In this document: piece after piece, positions 63,181-64,000 of the stretch
How positions within the stretch are numbered: position 1 is the first letter of the stretch
Layout of the letters: every line of letters begins with the position of its first letter
Assembly (NCBI RefSeq): GCF_030296055.1
Contig: NZ_AP027370.1
Location: 1,006,501 to 1,070,500 of the forward strand
DNA from: Hydrogenimonas cancrithermarum
GTDB lineage: Bacteria > Campylobacterota > Campylobacteria > Campylobacterales > Hydrogenimonadaceae
Reading direction: 5' to 3'
DNA: 64,000 nucleotides
Notes under the pieces: model-generated
The model's input: the letters and a program-made list of their open reading frames with translations, nothing else
Databases searched by the model: none
Told to the model about the DNA's origin: nothing
Program-made: the position numbers and the translations under genes

Positions 63181-64000
63181 TTATCTTTCACCTTTGGCGG
63201 TCAGTTTGAGGCCGCTTCGAAGATTTTCCAGGGTAAAACGATCGCTGATTTTTACATAGACTGCATCGGGCGGCAGTTTGAGGCTCAAATAGCGTGTGCG
63301 CGTATCGTTCTGTTTCATGGATAAAATATGCAGCATTTTATCATAAACTACGACATCTGCATACCAGTGGCTGCCAGGTAATTCACGTACAATCAACCGT
63401 TTGATACGGGAAACGTCGATCCAGACAGGACGTACCGGCCGGACGATCTTCTCCACACTTCCGGCCTCCATCATCTTCGCATCGATGCGGGCATTGCTCA
63501 TATCGATTCTGTAGCGCCATCTGGCCGCATCGAGACGTTCGAGTTCCGTGATCTCGACACGGTTTTTCTCCAGACGCTTCGCGACGAGTACAGGATCGGG
63601 AACCATTTTCGACTCGAACATCACGGTCCAGACAAATCCGTTCTTGTCCAGGACGGCTTTTTTCGTGAGCACGAAAGAGAGGCCCATATTGCGAAGCGTA
63701 TCTCCCATCAGTTTCATAAAGAAGAGCGGATTCTCTCCGCCATATTCGAAGGTCAGCTCGATCTGCCGTGCAGCAGGAAGCGTCAGATTCAAAAGGCCGT
63801 TCTCTTCCAGCGTCGTCGCAACTTTGACCATATCGAAGCGGGAACCTTTTCGAAAAGCTTCTTCATCCTCGAAAAGGAGCGCGATCAGTTTTTTATGGGA
63901 GTTGTAGCTGTTTTCATCCATCAGTGAACGAGCCCGGTCCATCAAGCCTTCGGCACAAAGGAGCGAAGAAAAGAGCAGCGGCAACAGAACCTTTTTTACC
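63181..64000 (-). CDS. secreted protein of unknown function, cut by the right edge
   Basis: The frame runs off the window. Base 64000 (G on the minus strand... read as the last base of a codon) is followed by VKKVLLPLLFSSLLCAEG, a signal peptide, so the real ATG probably ends exactly at the edge, two bases being missing. The mature part (about 250 residues) is helical then beta-rich, without motifs I know. C. jejuni has a hypothetical gene (Cj0151c, from memory) in the same place. It lies 3 bp before the aminotransferase gene and is probably cotranscribed. Confidence 0.7.
   Translation of the reverse strand, partial: VKKVLLPLLFSSLLCAEGLMDRARSLMDENSYNSHKKLIALLFEDEEAFRKGSRFDMVKVATTLEENGLLNLTLPAARQIELTFEYGGENPLFFMKLMGDTLRNMGLSFVLTKKAVLDKNGFVWTVMFESKMVPDPVLVAKRLEKNRVEITELERLDAARWRYRIDMSNARIDAKMMEAGSVEKIVRPVRPVWIDVSRIKRLIVRELPGSHWYADVVVYDKMLHILSMKQNDTRTRYLSLKLPPDAVYVKISDRFTLENLRSGLKLTAKGER

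Overview
The window is a bacterial chromosome segment from a member of the Campylobacterota (Epsilonproteobacteria), of moderate GC content. The evidence is gene content and gene order. Several blocks match the order I remember from Campylobacter jejuni and Helicobacter pylori: HP0268-family protein/miaB/DUF374; gap-pgk-tpiA-fabI with nadD-rsfS opposite; rpsB-tsf-ABC-fliR-acidic protein-gmk-tatA-argS; ilvE-prohibitin; and aminotransferase-hom-yraN-trxA-trxB. Promoters mostly show a good TATAAT -10 and a weak -35, as is usual in this group. I cannot name the genus.

Layout. 1-1100: a scarred junction holding a duplicated 3' piece of a DUF481 gene fused to an IS3-type transposase start, an IS end, and the last third of a broken cas1. 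1100-5602: CRISPR array 1, with 70 full repeats plus one degenerate terminal repeat. 5598-7943: a gene remnant, an AT-rich AAA/DUF4143 ATPase and the intact DUF481 gene. 8056-10369: rimO-tilS. 10315-12351: a PilM/N/O-like set. 12409-16342: DUF374 acyltransferase, miaB, HP0268 family, nusA. 16536-19292: a lone peptide-type ABC permease, a secreted protein and a porin. 19416-24657: fabI, a four-helix-bundle gene, tpiA, pgk, gap, nadD, rsfS. 24785-32052: argS to rpsB. 32312-36597: bcp, a small gene, a two-component system whose kinase carries CBS domains, and a diguanylate cyclase. 36657-38423: CRISPR array 2 (28 repeats). 38561-47114: a complete type I-B cas operon, reading on the minus strand cas6-cas8b-cas7-cas5-cas3-yefM-yoeB-cas4-cas2-cas1. 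47207-52952: DUF523, aldehyde dehydrogenase, ilvE, prohibitin, hisIE, two DUF2393 proteins. 53019-64000: radical SAM protein, purF, dapB, trxB, trxA, yraN, a formate-dehydrogenase-like molybdoenzyme, hom, an aminotransferase and a secreted protein cut by the window edge.

How the defence region works. One set of effector and adaptation proteins probably serves both arrays, since their repeats differ at only two positions and share the 3' eight bases. Array 1 once had its own cas1 next to its leader, and an IS insertion removed most of it. The arrays share spacers, and several related spacers have the same 5' end but different 3' ends, as expected if the same targets were sampled repeatedly. 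A YefM-YoeB toxin-antitoxin pair with its own promoter and operators sits inside the cas operon, translationally overlapped with cas4.

A second unexpected pattern is a family of intergenic elements: a degenerate 7-bp purine-rich repeat on one strand, a short GC hairpin, then a 7-bp repeat on the opposite strand. Four or five copies lie between housekeeping genes and in places form the stop codons or the last codons of those genes. One four-helix-bundle gene is bracketed by two such elements.
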